Positions 10,600 through 22,400 of a DNA stretch of 64,000 nucleotides are shown one piece after another. The notes under the pieces were generated by a model, which saw only the letters and a program-made list of their open reading frames with translations, made no database searches and was not told the origin of the DNA. The stretch is from Pogonophryne albipinna. Lineage: Eukaryota; Chordata; Actinopteri; Perciformes; Artedidraconidae. The stretch is taken from assembly GCA_028583405.1 (NCBI GenBank), contig JAPTMU010000086.1, positions 186,001-250,000 on the forward strand, read 5' to 3'. Position 1 is the stretch's first letter. Each line of letters opens with the position of its first letter. A program made the translations under genes and the position numbers.

Positions 10600-13150
10600 C
10601 AGTGGAGACTGATTGGACCTCATGTAGGGGAAGGATACAGGTTCAGAATCCATTAACACCTGGATGGAGCATACATCTGCAGATAGACATCAGATGAGCT
10701 GCTGTGAAATATATTCTGTCAGCAATGGCCAGAAAAGCCACAAAACATACGCACAATTATTCATTTTTGCCAAAAAATATGATTAACCTTGACCCAAATG
10801 CCATTATTCTTTAAAGGTACATTCTTCAGTTTTCAGTCTTTTTTTTAACAACACTAGGTGGCGCCAGGTGTCTATCATCATTGATCATTCACTCACTCAT
10901 TCAAAGTGTTACGACAGAGGTCATCTCCTCCATTGTGCTTGCTGCTGTTGCAACACACTCTGCACACACAGACAAAAGCTATGAATGTCATTTTAGATTG
11001 GAAGTGAAGCATTACCACTTTTAAATGACCTTTGTCTTTACTAAAACAAAATAAAAAAATGCCAAGAACAAGGAAGGAGCATGAAAATGGCATGACTTAT
11101 TATATATTATAATACTTAATGCCACCATGTGAGGTTAAACAGGTAACACCGCTGCAGCAGAGACCCCGTATGATGACAACAACAGGAGATACACATGAGA
11201 TCTTTTGTCTGCAATCAATCTTCATCCAACCCCCCCCCCATGCCACGAGCCTTATAGGCAGAAGCGAGAGCCTTCTGGTTGCTAGGCAGGCACCACCAAA
11301 CCACAGTTGCCAAGGGAATGCCTGCATGCAGAGGCAGCTGAAGAGATGGAGCAGTGCGTTGGGGGTTGGTGGCGAAAACAGAGCACTGGTGGGGGAAGGA
11401 GCTAGACAAGTTCAAGGCCACTGTTTCCCCCAACATGGTCTAATGGTGGTGGTGGGTGAGGTGAATGAGTGCATGTGTGTTTTGAGTCAAGGTAGGGGGA
11501 AGGGATGTGAGTGAGAAAGTGGGTTGGAAGTGGATGTGTGTCTGATACCAAAACAGGGCTGATGCAACTGCTCATGAAATGTAGTGGTGAAGAGGACAAT
11601 GGGCTATATGGGATAATAGAAAAGCACACAAGTAGATAAACCAAAAGATACTAAACATAAACAAATTGACTGTAAGGGTAAAAACAATGGTATAATTCAG
11701 GTTTTATTAGAGATTATCCATGTTTTATTAGGTGTTTTATATTAATTGTAATGGCCATGGGTAGTGACAATGCTTTAGGTATATCCCTTCAATTTAACAG
11801 ATATGTTTAAAAGAATATGTAGTTAATCTTTTACAAAAAAAGTGCACACAAAGGACAAAAAATATAAATAATTGACATTAAAAACACACACAAAAGGGAG
11901 TGGGTTCAAGCTGTTTCGCATTGATGCGGTTTCAGTGTGGGATCTATAGTTTTAATGTGTGTTTTAATTAGGTTTTTCAAAAAAGAAAATGATATTCAAA
12001 TGAGCTTAGATAGAATCCAGTATTTATTAATTATACTGTTGTTACTGAATGTATTATTACCAAAAAATACCAGATCATGGCCACATTTCTATTGTTTACA
12101 ATAAAGACCATATTAATCAAACAAAGGGAAACTCTGTTCGACAGTGCAAAAACATTCAAATGTTGTGATCTGAACCGATACACGATCGATCTGAGGCAAC
12201 AATATTTCCTCAGTGCATCCAATATTCAACATGCTTTATAATCTAGCAGTGTAATAAGTGGGTTGGTGAGGTATTATAACTGTTACCACACTCTGCATTT
12301 CTCTAAACAGTCCCCAATGACCTACATCCCGTCCTTTTGCACACGGTGAAGCACTGCTGACACAGTCTTATATTTATCCCGAATGAGTGAGAAAAATAAG
12401 AAGCCTATGACTCATTTTGCAATTGTATCAAAACAACATTTTTTTTAATAAACCAGAATGAATCCTACTGTCAATGACCTTGATGCTAAAATCCGTGAAT
12501 GCTGAAATTAAGTGATTGAGGTAATTAATACAAGTTGAAAATCACCTAATAATATAATATGTGTTATGTATGGTGACTGGCTGTATGTGAAGTGTTTACA
12601 TTAGTTCCACCTTTACCAGCTGCAACATTTAAGTTAAAGCAATCATGCATTACTAATGATAAACTTTAAGAATATTTTGATGCTGATCCTTTTTACTTAA
12701 GTTACATTTTGAACGGAGGACTCATGAGAGCATTGTTACACTGTAATATTAACAAAGTAAAAGATCAGACTTCTTCCACATCATAGTTAAATTCTGATGT
12801 TGTTTTAAATGCACATGATTTATATGTCCAGCAGCTCCACAGAGGCAGCTTCAAACAAATTGATCACAAAATGATATGGCCTTATTGTCTGCTATTAATT
12901 CCTTTATTTCCTTTCAAATGTTTCAACTGTTCACATTGAGGTTAATTCCAAAAGTTTGCTTGCAAATAGTGAAAGAAGAAGTAGCCTATATTCAGAATAC
13001 ATTTTATTCAATTTGCTTGATTAACCATGATAAAAGGAACAAAGGCTAATGAGCAACAGTGAGTGTACACTTGCACAGGTCAAGGACATGCTGTTGCATG
13101 CTATTATATCTCAGTAATATGATGTATGTCTGTGTAACATGCACTCAGGG
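10600..13150. other. Intergenic region between the two bZIP genes
   Basis: No exon-like ORF. The frames near 11119-11644 are GC-richer but overlap in both strands and carry no domain. Contains one ACTTAAGTACTT repeat fragment near 12.6 kb. It probably holds regulatory DNA shared by the tandem genes. Confidence 0.4.
12598..12730. mobile_element. Fragment of the ACTTAAGTACTT MITE-like family
   Basis: TTAGTTCCACCTTTACCAGC, then TTTTGATGCTGATCC and TTTACTTAAGTTACATTTTG, corresponding to the central part of the copies at 30740 and 33699. Confidence 0.45.
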
Positions 13151-13156
13151 CCGAGT

Positions 13157-13163
13157 TATAAAA
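13157..13163 (+). promoter_or_regulatory. TATA box of the second NFIL3-family gene
   Basis: TATAAAA in ccgagTTATAAAAAG sits about 30 bp before the likely start of a purine- and GC-rich 5' exon that ends in a good donor at 13599. Nothing else resembling a core promoter was seen within the preceding kilobase. Confidence 0.5.
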
Positions 13164-13187
13164 AGAAATGGGATTGCATGATGGAGC

Positions 13188-13598
13188 AGAGGTGGAGATA
13201 GGGATGGAGGGGTGGGGGAAAAGAGAGGGACTAATAACAGAGAGAGACTGTTGCGCGGAGAGACAGAGGACAACAACGTGACGAGGCAGCCTAAGAGCTG
13301 TTATGCAACCACTGACCTACTAACACATATTTCTAGCAAGGGAGCCGGAGAAACTGGAGCAAAGGGTCCGGCAGCGCGCAACACACAGGCAGCCAGAGCC
13401 AAGAGACAGAAACAGCATCCAGCACAGCCTCTCACTACACCGCCACTCAGCCGAGCTGCGACAGAAGACGGAGACGAAAACTTTTCGGCTTTTTTGGGAG
13501 GTTTCTTCCACACGCGCAAGGAAAAGGAGGAAACGGGAGCGAGACAGCTTTGTGTCGGTGAAGCCGGAATCTTTCTCCCCCCTCTAGGACACGGAGAG
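13188..13598 (+). other. 5' noncoding exon 1 of the second NFIL3-family gene
   Basis: The exon ends in GAGAG|gtatgt at 13598/13599 and is inferred to splice to 18633. It is more GC- and CpG-rich than its surroundings. It contains ATGs with short frames: ATG at 13204, terminating after about 25 codons, and ATG CAA CCA CTG ACC TAC TAA near 13302. The long open frame from 13212 begins with GTG, not ATG, and is not a gene. The 5' end is placed from the TATA box. Confidence 0.55.
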
Positions 13599-16131
13599 GT
13601 ATGTTATGACTGAGCGCAAGGCAGCTTTTTGTCTTTGTCTGTTTCTATCTCCGTTTATGTATTTCATTCATGGTAATATCGGTGTTTCCGCGGTGTGTTG
13701 AGGTGAGGACATGATGCTCGTGGCCGGTCATTGTTCACATGGCGACTCTCGGCTCTGCCGTGACTTTGAGACGTTTGCGGTCGCTTTTGTAACGTTAAAC
13801 ACGGCACTACCAGAGCTAATGTGCTACTTTGTTGCCGGTTTTGTCGCATTGTTCATTGTTATTTACACGAAACATGTACAATATTTGGGAAACGTGGTTG
13901 GCCATATCCCACGTTGTGTGCTCAATGTCAAGGCGAGGTTATTTCCTCTACGGTGGTGTTTTCCAGGGAATGGGGGCAGAGCTGGCTGTGTGTTGTCTGG
14001 TTAATGCAGACACACAGGGTAGCATACTACACTGTATTAGCTCCTGCACGTGGCGTGCTGCGGATTGTAGGCTTTATGAATGTCGTCCATATGTAGGTCA
14101 CTACATCCCTTTGATCGATTAGATCTCTCAATAGTATTTTTGGCTGTCGACTGATGCAATCACATGTCTGGTTTAAAGCATGGGTAAGCACAAAGGGTAG
14201 TGCTAATGCCACATTTGAATAAATCAGGTGAAACTCATGTCATAGGGGAGGTAGAACATATACAAAGAGATTACATGCACATAATGTTTTCAGGATGGAC
14301 TTCAGGTGTAAATATAAATGTGTTTTTAAACATTGTGGAGTATAACAGAGTACTACAGGGGGAACACATAATACACACGTAATATATTAAAAAACGAAAT
14401 AATGTTTTTGCTTCATATTTATGTGTCTTTGAAACTTCCCTTTCTCAACATGTGCTGAATTTTTTCAACATTTGTAGGTGTTCAAGTTCAAAGGAGAGAA
14501 CAGTCACAAAACGTCTGTTTTTTTTCATTCAAAGTGAGTCACTGGGTGATTTCTTTTTTTCTTGTACTCATGAGTTGTGTTAAGTAAAGCACAGAGCAAT
14601 GCTTTGAGGGAGTTGGAGGGTATGACATAACCAGCACACAGCGGGGAGAAGCAATAAACAGCAGCTCTCTCCTGGGACACACAGGGGCCTGTAATTGATT
14701 CCCCTTTACACCGCCCTGCTCCCTTTTCCCATCATTCATACCACAGTTAACACCAAATGCCTTTTCCTAAAGCACATGGATATTTAAAAAATGCTTTCAT
14801 CGATGACGTCACACAGCTGTTGAGTGTCTGTGAGTTATTTTTAACTTTCTCAGTCTGTCTCCTCCAAGAGAAAACGTGGAACAAAGAAAAAAAGCAGAAG
14901 TGAACCAGATTGTATGTTTTCTTTTGTCTTTGCGTGACTGAAATCAGAATAACAAGTGAACATCCAGGATGTGATGTAATGCATGGAAGCCCCTGTCTGG
15001 CGAGGCCGGGCCAGAGTTCTGGTGAGCTCCTATAGTCCGCCGCTGCCAGCTGGTCTGGTTTCAGAGCCGTCTGCTTTGCTCCGTTCCCAGCCAGACCTCT
15101 GAATGTAGGTCAGACCTGAATCTGGGTGAGGAGGAAACAGGGCACACTGTGGACTCATTCATACAGCCTTTAGTTACCACAGCGACCTAGTTTGTTAAAC
15201 TTTAGTGTCTATTCATTAGTGTTAAATAAAAAGTAGCTTTTAAAATATGGGTCACATGTCATTAATTGACCAAGTGATCTTCAAAACACTAACAGACTTT
15301 ATGAAGGAAGGCATACTTTTTTAATGCCGTATGGGGAATTCAGGTTGCTAAACTCAATTGTGTTATAGACAGATTGAAAATATCATAAGATCCTGTTTAT
15401 CTGGAAACATGTGCATTCACCTGTAAGATCTAGTGTTCTGTCACTAGTGGAGGTAGAAGTGTATTGCTAATGGGAAGTGTTAAATGGCCCTCAGCGATGG
15501 GTCTCACTGGCTGACCTTGAATGTCTGGATTCCTGTCTGCTAGTTGTGTTTCTTGACACAAAAAGCTCTGTGGCAAAATGGAGGATCCTAGCTAGGGGCC
15601 CCCTCCACATGTGTGGTGTTGGATCACTTAAAGGATGGAGGAGGGGAAGTGGATGCCAAGCATTTTACTCACACTTGCCTCAGAGGAGGTCAGAGGTGAG
15701 GCATTCCTCCCCGAGCGGCAAGTGCCTGGGAACTACTTCAGACCTGTGTTTTCCACTACCAGAAAGACTGAAAACAGACAGCTTACAGTGGCCGCAGTTA
15801 ATCATTGGTAATAAATGGGAAATTAGCCTCTGCAGAAAAAGCCAATTAGACATTGTACCAAATCCAGAATCCCTTCTTTGTGTAGCTCAAGTATTGGCCT
15901 TTGTTCAGAGCACATAGAGGAGGGTAAATAGGGGAGTTAGCAGAGCATTCACGGCCAGTTAACCTGTAGCTTCTGCTGCGATGTAATATGCACACGTTAC
16001 ACAAGCTTTGCTCTGCAACAAGAGAAATTCAGAGCACGTACGTTAGGAGCAGCCACGGCAGCCCCTCCCCATGCAGTCCTGAGAGAGAGCCTGTTATGTG
16101 TGAATTTGGCTGCAGAGAAGGGTGTGTGCTC

Positions 16132-16385
16132 TGACGTCAACACCATCTCCCTATCTCTCCCTACCGACGTTCATCTGCTATTGATTCATATTGCTCCGCG
16201 CTGCACAAGGCGTCTTCCAAGAGCTGGGATTAATGTTGCGTGAAGATCACCGGTGCTTCATAATCAGATGACGTATTGGAGTTTGTCCCTTTATCTGTAC
16301 TAGTCTGTACAATTCCTCTGCTTTCCACAAACTGAAGTCACCCCATCGCTCTTCTGCTCCCCCCCTCACCTCGCTCTATTTTTAG
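16132..16385 (+). promoter_or_regulatory. Candidate intronic element with CRE palindrome and MEF2 site
   Basis: TGACGTCA (16132-16139), a TGACGTAT variant near 16269 and CTATTTTTAG (16376-16385) lie in a GC-richer part of the intron. The same motif types occur in the 10.55-kb cluster between the two bZIP genes. Function is inferred from motifs only. Confidence 0.3.
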
Positions 16386-17681
16386 AGTGCACTCTGTTAC
16401 TCCCTTACTTTCCTCTCCTGGCCTCCCTATCCACTGACCTATTTTAATGGCGTACCGTCAAAGACAGGAGGAGTGTTTACTGCTTAGCGTCGTTTCTAGG
16501 TCAGTGGGACAACGCAGACGTATGCGCGCTTCCTTACCGCCACCTTTGTTTCACGCCTCCTCCCTCCCTTGAAAGTCTTTATTAAAAATATTCAGGGTTA
16601 GTGAGAGAGGCAGGGGCTGACCCCACATTTGTCCACATCTGTTGGTGGTTGTGTCCAAATCCCTTCCCAAATGGTGTAGCTTTACTCCAGTTCTTTGAGA
16701 GAAGGAGACGGTGAAATCCTTGTTTTGGCACTAAAGGGTAAATTCAATTTGAAGAATAGCCTGCAGCATAGACTTTCAGTTACAACATAACAGACATGAG
16801 TAAACAAATGGTTAATTATTCAGGGCCGAAGTCGAGCTGTTCAAAGGTCTCAATGCGGATTTTATAAAAATGAGATTATGTAACAGGGTCATTGACTGCG
16901 AGGAAAGAAAAGACATGATTTAAATAATCTTATGATATATTTCATAGTAAATAGCTATGTAGCATTGACTCGATGGTGAGAAGTATTTTCATTAGGGAAC
17001 AATACACTGCAGCGTAGTGAAAGAAGGTCGATGTGAGTAAGTTTAGTTTAACTCAAGTACCTTTGTTCAACTCTCTTTGGGATAAGGAGTTTGTTTAGCT
17101 CTCCTGCCATCACAGCACAGTTGAAATAATTGAAGACGTCGGCAGGGTTTCTTTGCTCAGATCAGCTTTCTCTGCTCACACCATGAAAGATATCAGACAA
17201 ATATGGCAGCCCAAATGGGATTTAGTAGCTGCTTGGTGTCTCCTAAACAAAGCTTCCTAATTCCTCTGCAACTATACTTTCTGAAGTTTGAAGTTAGAGC
17301 TCTCAAAATGAAGAACCAAAGTCCTGACAGAAATATCGACTGGTCATGGAATCTGTTATAAGATACTTTAACTGATGTATATTATATTTAATTTTAACAG
17401 TAGTTTTTGAGATATACTGGATGAAAAAGGGTGCGGCAAAGGCTATAATAGTAAAATGCAAATACTTAATACTGCTCCTGTACCAATAGTCATACTTGTG
17501 CTTCTTGTATTATTTCAATTTTCAAAATGTGAAATTTTGCATTAGAGTTGACAATCTTTAAATGCAACAGAAGTGGTGAGACTAGTAAATCACTGAACAT
17601 AACGTAGCTTCCATGAAACTTAATAATTGTGCTGCAATGATTCCAGTTTCCAATTTGGGGGGGGCTCCGAAAACCGTGATG

Positions 17682-17960
17682 ATTACGTAATAAAACAATC
17701 GAGTGATGATAAAAGTTCATATTTGTGCTAACTCCAGTTAGCATGAAAATCGACACCGCAGGAGTCATTGTTACCCAGAGGCACAGTGACCTAGATAATT
17801 TCCCTGTGTGTGTCATAAAAAAAGATGTTTTCCTGTTTACCATGGTCTCCGGGTTCAGTGAAGTGATGTGTTATTAATTACCACCGCATATCAGCTGTGC
17901 AGTGCAGGAGAACCAGAAGCATGTGGCCGAAAACAAGTGCAGATCTAAGTATTACGTAAC
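17682..17960 (+). promoter_or_regulatory. Paired perfect D-box palindromes (NFIL3/PAR-bZIP sites)
   Basis: ATTACGTAAT (17682-17691) and ATTACGTAAC (17951-17960) match the E4BP4 consensus RTTAYGTAAY exactly and lie 259 bp apart within 1 kb upstream of the coding exon. A third, ATTATGTAAC, is at 16875-16884. They could mediate auto- or cross-regulation by the proteins encoded here. Binding is inferred. Confidence 0.5.
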
Positions 17961-18632
17961 GCCGGACTGTCGTCAACATCCCTCTGTGCTGCGTTTAAGC
18001 GGCATGGGTATCGCAAGACATGTTCGGTGAGCGAGGCTTCCTGCTGTTACATATTTTGACACTGCGTAAGGATGTTCAGCAGCAGTCTGGGGAGTTGTGT
18101 AATTTCGCACAGTGTGACGGCTACTACAACAAAGGCATTGCCGGAGATCTCCTGAGTTTTATGCATTTCTTTAAATCTGCTCCCTCGTGATTTATTTAAT
18201 AAAATATAATTTAGAAGCAGAAATGTGAACATAAGTATTTTTAATGTACTGTACCATAATTGCAGTTAAATATAATGGTTTTGATTCGTCCCATCTCCGT
18301 CCGTTATGTGCTTTCCTCAGCTCTTTATCTGTCAGTCTCTGCAGAGCTGGCTCCAGGTCAGCCTTCTTTAGTTCTGTTACGTGATAACTTCTTACACAAT
18401 AGCTCTGCAGCAGCAGCACATACAGTATGTTTAATCCCAGCTGCAGCAGCGTGTGTGTGATGACACACTGTGTATTGATCCCTTACATGCAAGGGACCCA
18501 AACTAAAGCTTTGTACTACAGTTCATGAGTCTAATTTCACTGAAATGTAAATATATGTTACTATGAATTTTAGTGGTTTTACATCCAATCTGACGCTCGC
18601 TCTCCCTCTCTCCCCTCCCTCTTTTCTCTCAG

Positions 18633-19127
18633 TAAGTGGTCATCAAACAGAAGCACTGAAACGGATCCTCAGGGAGCCCCCAAAGTAGACTGACTGACCT
18701 ACATCCTCCGTAAGACACTGAGAGCAGCAGCCTGACAGACATCACAGCTCTGCTAAAGATTGAGGAAGATAAAGTCAAAATCCACTCCAACAAGACTCCA
18801 GAGACTGAGGAGATCACAGCTGAAAGACTCTTTGATCGAAAACAAACCTACTTCTTTTTTGTCTTTCCCCGTTCAGAACACTGGTCCAATGTCTGAGGTT
18901 TTTCTGAAGTTCCACCTCTTTTTAATCTTCCTGGCGAATATGGACACTTGAACATTGAACAATAACAGAAATCAATGAGGCTATCCCTTCAAGGAACAAA
19001 AATACCTCAAGACATTTTTGCAGATCCTGCATCTTAGTCCTCAGCAACAAAGCAGTCGTCTCATCTTGTTTTGAATTTCCCTTTCCCCCTTTGCTAGAGT
19101 TACACTCTGGCCAACAGCTAGGAAAAA
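18633..19127 (+). other. 5'UTR part of exon 2 of the second bZIP gene, with two ATG uORFs
   Basis: A strong acceptor (ctcttttctctcag, ending 18632) opens the exon that carries the whole CDS. Two 20-codon uORFs start at ATG 18889 (ends 18951) and ATG 18975 (ends 19037), both closing before the main ATG. With uORFs in exon 1 this suggests translational control of the bZIP protein. Confidence 0.6.
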
Positions 19128-19937
19128 ATGGAAAGTCTGGGTCTACACCTCCCATCAACCAGCAACAAGAATGCAATGGATGTCGACAATTTTTCCTCCT
19201 ACAGCGGCAGCATCCGATCCGCTTCTCCGGAAGAAGGACCGCGGAGCAGCCGCCAGTCTAAAGGTTCCAAGTCCAATGCGAGTAGCCGTCGCAAGCGAGA
19301 GTTCATTTCCGACGAGAAGAAAGATGCTTCCTATTGGGAAAAGCGAAGGAAGAACAATGAAGCAGCCAAGCGCTCTAGGGAAAAGCGGCGCCTCAATGAC
19401 ATGGTGCTGGAGAACCGCGTCATGGCGCTGAACGAGGAGAATGTTCGCATAAAGACGGAGCTCCTTCAGCTCAAGTTGCGCTTCGGCCTCATCAGCACGG
19501 CATCCTACATGGAGAAAAGTCAGCAGTTATCCAACAGCGCTGCTTGTGTCAACAGTAGTAGTGGGAGCGGCAACGGCACCCCCAACCCCTACCTCTCAAG
19601 CAGCGGCTACTCCAGCGCATCCCAGGTGATGCTGAACTCAGACTCGTCTGAAACCGAACAGTCGGGCCGCGGCGAGCGCCACAACGCGCTCCACCAGTAC
19701 TCTCCACGGGGCTCCATCTCCGACATGTCTGACGACTCCTCCAGTGACAGCCCAGAACCAATGGGCTTCAACATAAAGACGGAGCCCGCAACTATGGAGA
19801 TGGCCGGCCTGGAAAGCAAGGCGATGCCCGATGGTTTGCAGAATGGAGCTTACCATGGCAACCACACTGCCCTGGTTTCTCCACACCAGCAGAACGCCCC
19901 ATTGGCTCAAAGTGCCATGGACTACCAGCACCACCAG

Positions 19938-19969
<32 letters not shown>

Positions 19970-20948
19970 GTGCCACGTAAAGGCCTCCAGTCCAGCTCCT
20001 CAGGCCACCTCCGCGCAGAGGAGCGTCATCCTGTACCGCTCCAGCAGCGGCTGTTACCCAATGGACACCCAGCGGGCCGAGGAGCAGCCGAGCAGACCCC
20101 AGCAGCACTCCTCCACCTCCAAGTTCTCAGACATCACAGAGGTCGCTGAGAAGCTGGAGAGGACAAAGACCATGGATTCACCTCAGTACGATTACACCGA
20201 AGGTCGTGCTGAGTCCACAGATGATATACAGCAGAGGTACAACCCCGACACGCAACAACAGCGCGAGAGCCACCATCACTACAGCTACCAGGGGCAGGAG
20301 GGCGGTCTGCAGCAAAGCCAACAGAACCCCTTCGCCCCTGATCTGACCCGCAACACGGAGGAGGGCGAGTCCTCCTTCCCACAGCACAACGGCTACCTCA
20401 ACACACTGGACGAAGAGCCCCCGGTTCTCACGTACGAGGGAGGCCCACGAGCAGGCGGCTTCTACCAGGAGAACTCTTCCACTAAAGACACCTTCTCCAG
20501 TGACGGGGAACCTCGGAGCTCTGACAAGGAGGGCTCCACGGACGACGAGTCCCCCTGCTCGTCCTCCTCAGACATCAGCAGCTACCATCAGAAGGAGGCT
20601 GGAGTTCCAAGCTCACACAGCGAGCTCCAAGCCGAGTACAAAGGCACCGCCCTGCCCCACAAGCTCCGCCTCAAGTACAGAGCCCTGACCAACGGGGCGG
20701 CGGGAATGCACATGGAGGGAACCGTCAACATGTCCACGTCCCCCTCTCCCACTTTGCCTCAGCACCCCTACTTAGCTCTGCCCAGCAACCCTCACAGCTC
20801 CCAGATGAACGGAGAGAGCAAGGAGGTGGACAATGACACTGAGTGTGCGGGACAGATCAACTCTCTGAATGAGAGGGAGGAGGCTAAAAAGGAGGGAGGG
20901 AAAAAGGGATCCAGTAGCAGAGGTGGGCCCAATAAGAGGCAAGAGTAA
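19128..20948 (+). CDS. nfil3: NFIL3/E4BP4-family bZIP transcription factor (606 aa), downstream tandem copy
   Basis: Nuclear bZIP regulator of the D-box-binding E4BP4 family, which competes with PAR-bZIP activators such as DBP, TEF and HLF. The CDS is one exon. [20 protein letters not shown] (about 53-72) precedes the basic region [18 protein letters not shown] (71-88), and the zipper has L94, L101, I108 and L115. A consensus SUMO site IKTE lies at 216-219, a 12-glutamine tract at 270-281, and LPHKLRLK, shared with the upstream paralogue, at 509-516. The rest is Ser/Gln/Pro-rich, presumably disordered. At 606 aa it is longer than mammalian NFIL3 (about 460). ATG 19128 has A at -3 and G at +4 and is the first ATG in this frame of the exon. 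The symbol denotes the family; linkage to rgl3-odad3 raises the possibility that it is a fish nfil3-numbered or NFILZ-type paralogue. Confidence 0.88.
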
Positions 20949-22400
20949 GGACACTTGGGACTTTTTTCTGTCACCAATACTCCAATAACTAACATTGCCA
21001 CCCTACGACACGGAGAAGAGCCGGTGATCTGCCCGAGGTGCAGTTTGGATGTGATTTCACAAAGTTTCACTGTGTTCCTCTTCCCTTTAATCTGTCCTAC
21101 CTGTCCATCCTATTTGGTAGATCACTTAATTAGGAAGGCAACTCTCCAGAGCTGGAGTCTGGGGTATTTCCCTTATGGAAAATTCAAACATCATTCATTT
21201 TTGTAAACTGCCCTGGTGGCTGGCCAGCGTTTATTGTGGCATTACGGGAACAATCCTCTGACCAAAGAATACGCATCCCTCCTTTAGCATCTCCCTTTTC
21301 GGCAAGGGTTGCCTCCCTCTGAACACACACCTGTACTATTTGCGCCCCCACTGTCTGACCACATTCACAAACAAGTCCCCCTTCATTTCTGAAGCACTTA
21401 AATTGTATATTACTGTGACATACATTTGCATAAATGGAAAATATATTTTAAGAAGAAAAATGTGGCAGAAAACAACAAAAAATAAAGCAGTGGGATGACG
21501 AAGTCGTAGACTCAAAAGGTTTTTTTTCCCTTGATGAGACACCTTGTACAGTCGCTTTTTTAAACATGAACCACAACTTGTATAGAAAAAGAAGAAAATA
21601 AAAAACGAAAGGTACATTTTTTGTTGTATTGATGGCCTCATTCAAGTGAGGTGTTGAAATAGTCAAGGCCATTTATCTAATGCATATCAGTCAAGGCTAT
21701 GTAGTCACACTTTGCTGTTTGCAAAACCTGACAAGCACAAGGCAAACGTCTGCCGGCTGCTCAACGAAAAATCAATACATCTTCATTTCCAGACAAATAT
21801 GGTCTGTTTAATAAACAAAATGGCTCTCCCGTCGAAAAACCAGCAACGCTGCTCTCTCTTCATAAGGTGCCTCTTTATTGTGTTGTCCCTCGTCCCCACT
21901 TTGGCCGACGTCTTTACAAGCCCACTCCCCCCTGCACTGAGTCGTGTTAGCTACCGTAGATCATCCAGTCTGTACAAGTTTAACTGTTTCACTTCCTGGT
22001 GCCTGCCTCTGGCCACTATGTATAAATGTAAAGTTGTCTTTAATCTCTTGTATACTGCTGTTATTATTTTATTATTATTTTATTAATATTATTATTTTCT
22101 ATTATATTCCGTTATTATTTTGGGCTTTATTATTACGTGTGTTTTTCTGTCATCCTGTTGGGTCATTTTGCTCTATGCTCTTTCTGGTTGTGCTGTGTAT
22201 TTACCCATACTCCCCTTTGCCCCAGTTACCATTTGTACTCTGTGTTACCGTATAAACTTTGTTGTTTGCGAAAGAAATGGATAAAAAAAAGAAATTGAAT
22301 AAGGCTTGTCCAGAAGTGATTATGTATTGTCATACTTCATGTGGATATGCAAAAATGGTTACATAAACACTGATTTTTCATTGTGAAATAAAAAAATTAA
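20949..22400 (+). other. 3'UTR of the second bZIP gene, AU-rich, with poly(A) signal
   Basis: About 1.45 kb from the TAA to AATAAA at 22387-22392. The block 22060-22140 is dense in TTATTATTT and TTATTATTATT runs, resembling AU-rich instability elements of short-lived regulatory mRNAs. Open frames here are short and antisense or AT-biased and are not credible genes. Confidence 0.5.

Larger units (their letters stand above)
13599..18632 (+). other. Large 5'UTR intron of the second bZIP gene
   Basis: A 5034-nt intron between noncoding exon 1 and the coding exon. It has no convincing internal ORF; the open frame 15477-15917 begins with GTG and lacks recognisable domains. It carries TGACGTCA palindromes (14804-14811, 16132-16139), a MEF2 site (16376-16385) and three D-box sites (16875-16884, 17682-17691, 17951-17960). 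Few obvious transposons are visible, consistent with retained regulatory sequence. Confidence 0.55.

Noticed and set aside
13212..13613. 133-codon frame in the 5' exon of the second bZIP gene
   Set aside because: It starts with GTG, runs across the splice donor at 13599 and has no domain; the exon is best explained as 5'UTR.
15477..15917. 146-codon frame in the bZIP 5'UTR intron
   Set aside because: Begins with GTG, no recognisable family, no flanking exon signals in phase.
19638..20108. 156-codon antisense frame under the 606-aa bZIP gene
   Set aside because: Leucine runs arise from the CAG repeat read backwards; the sense strand carries the bZIP domain.
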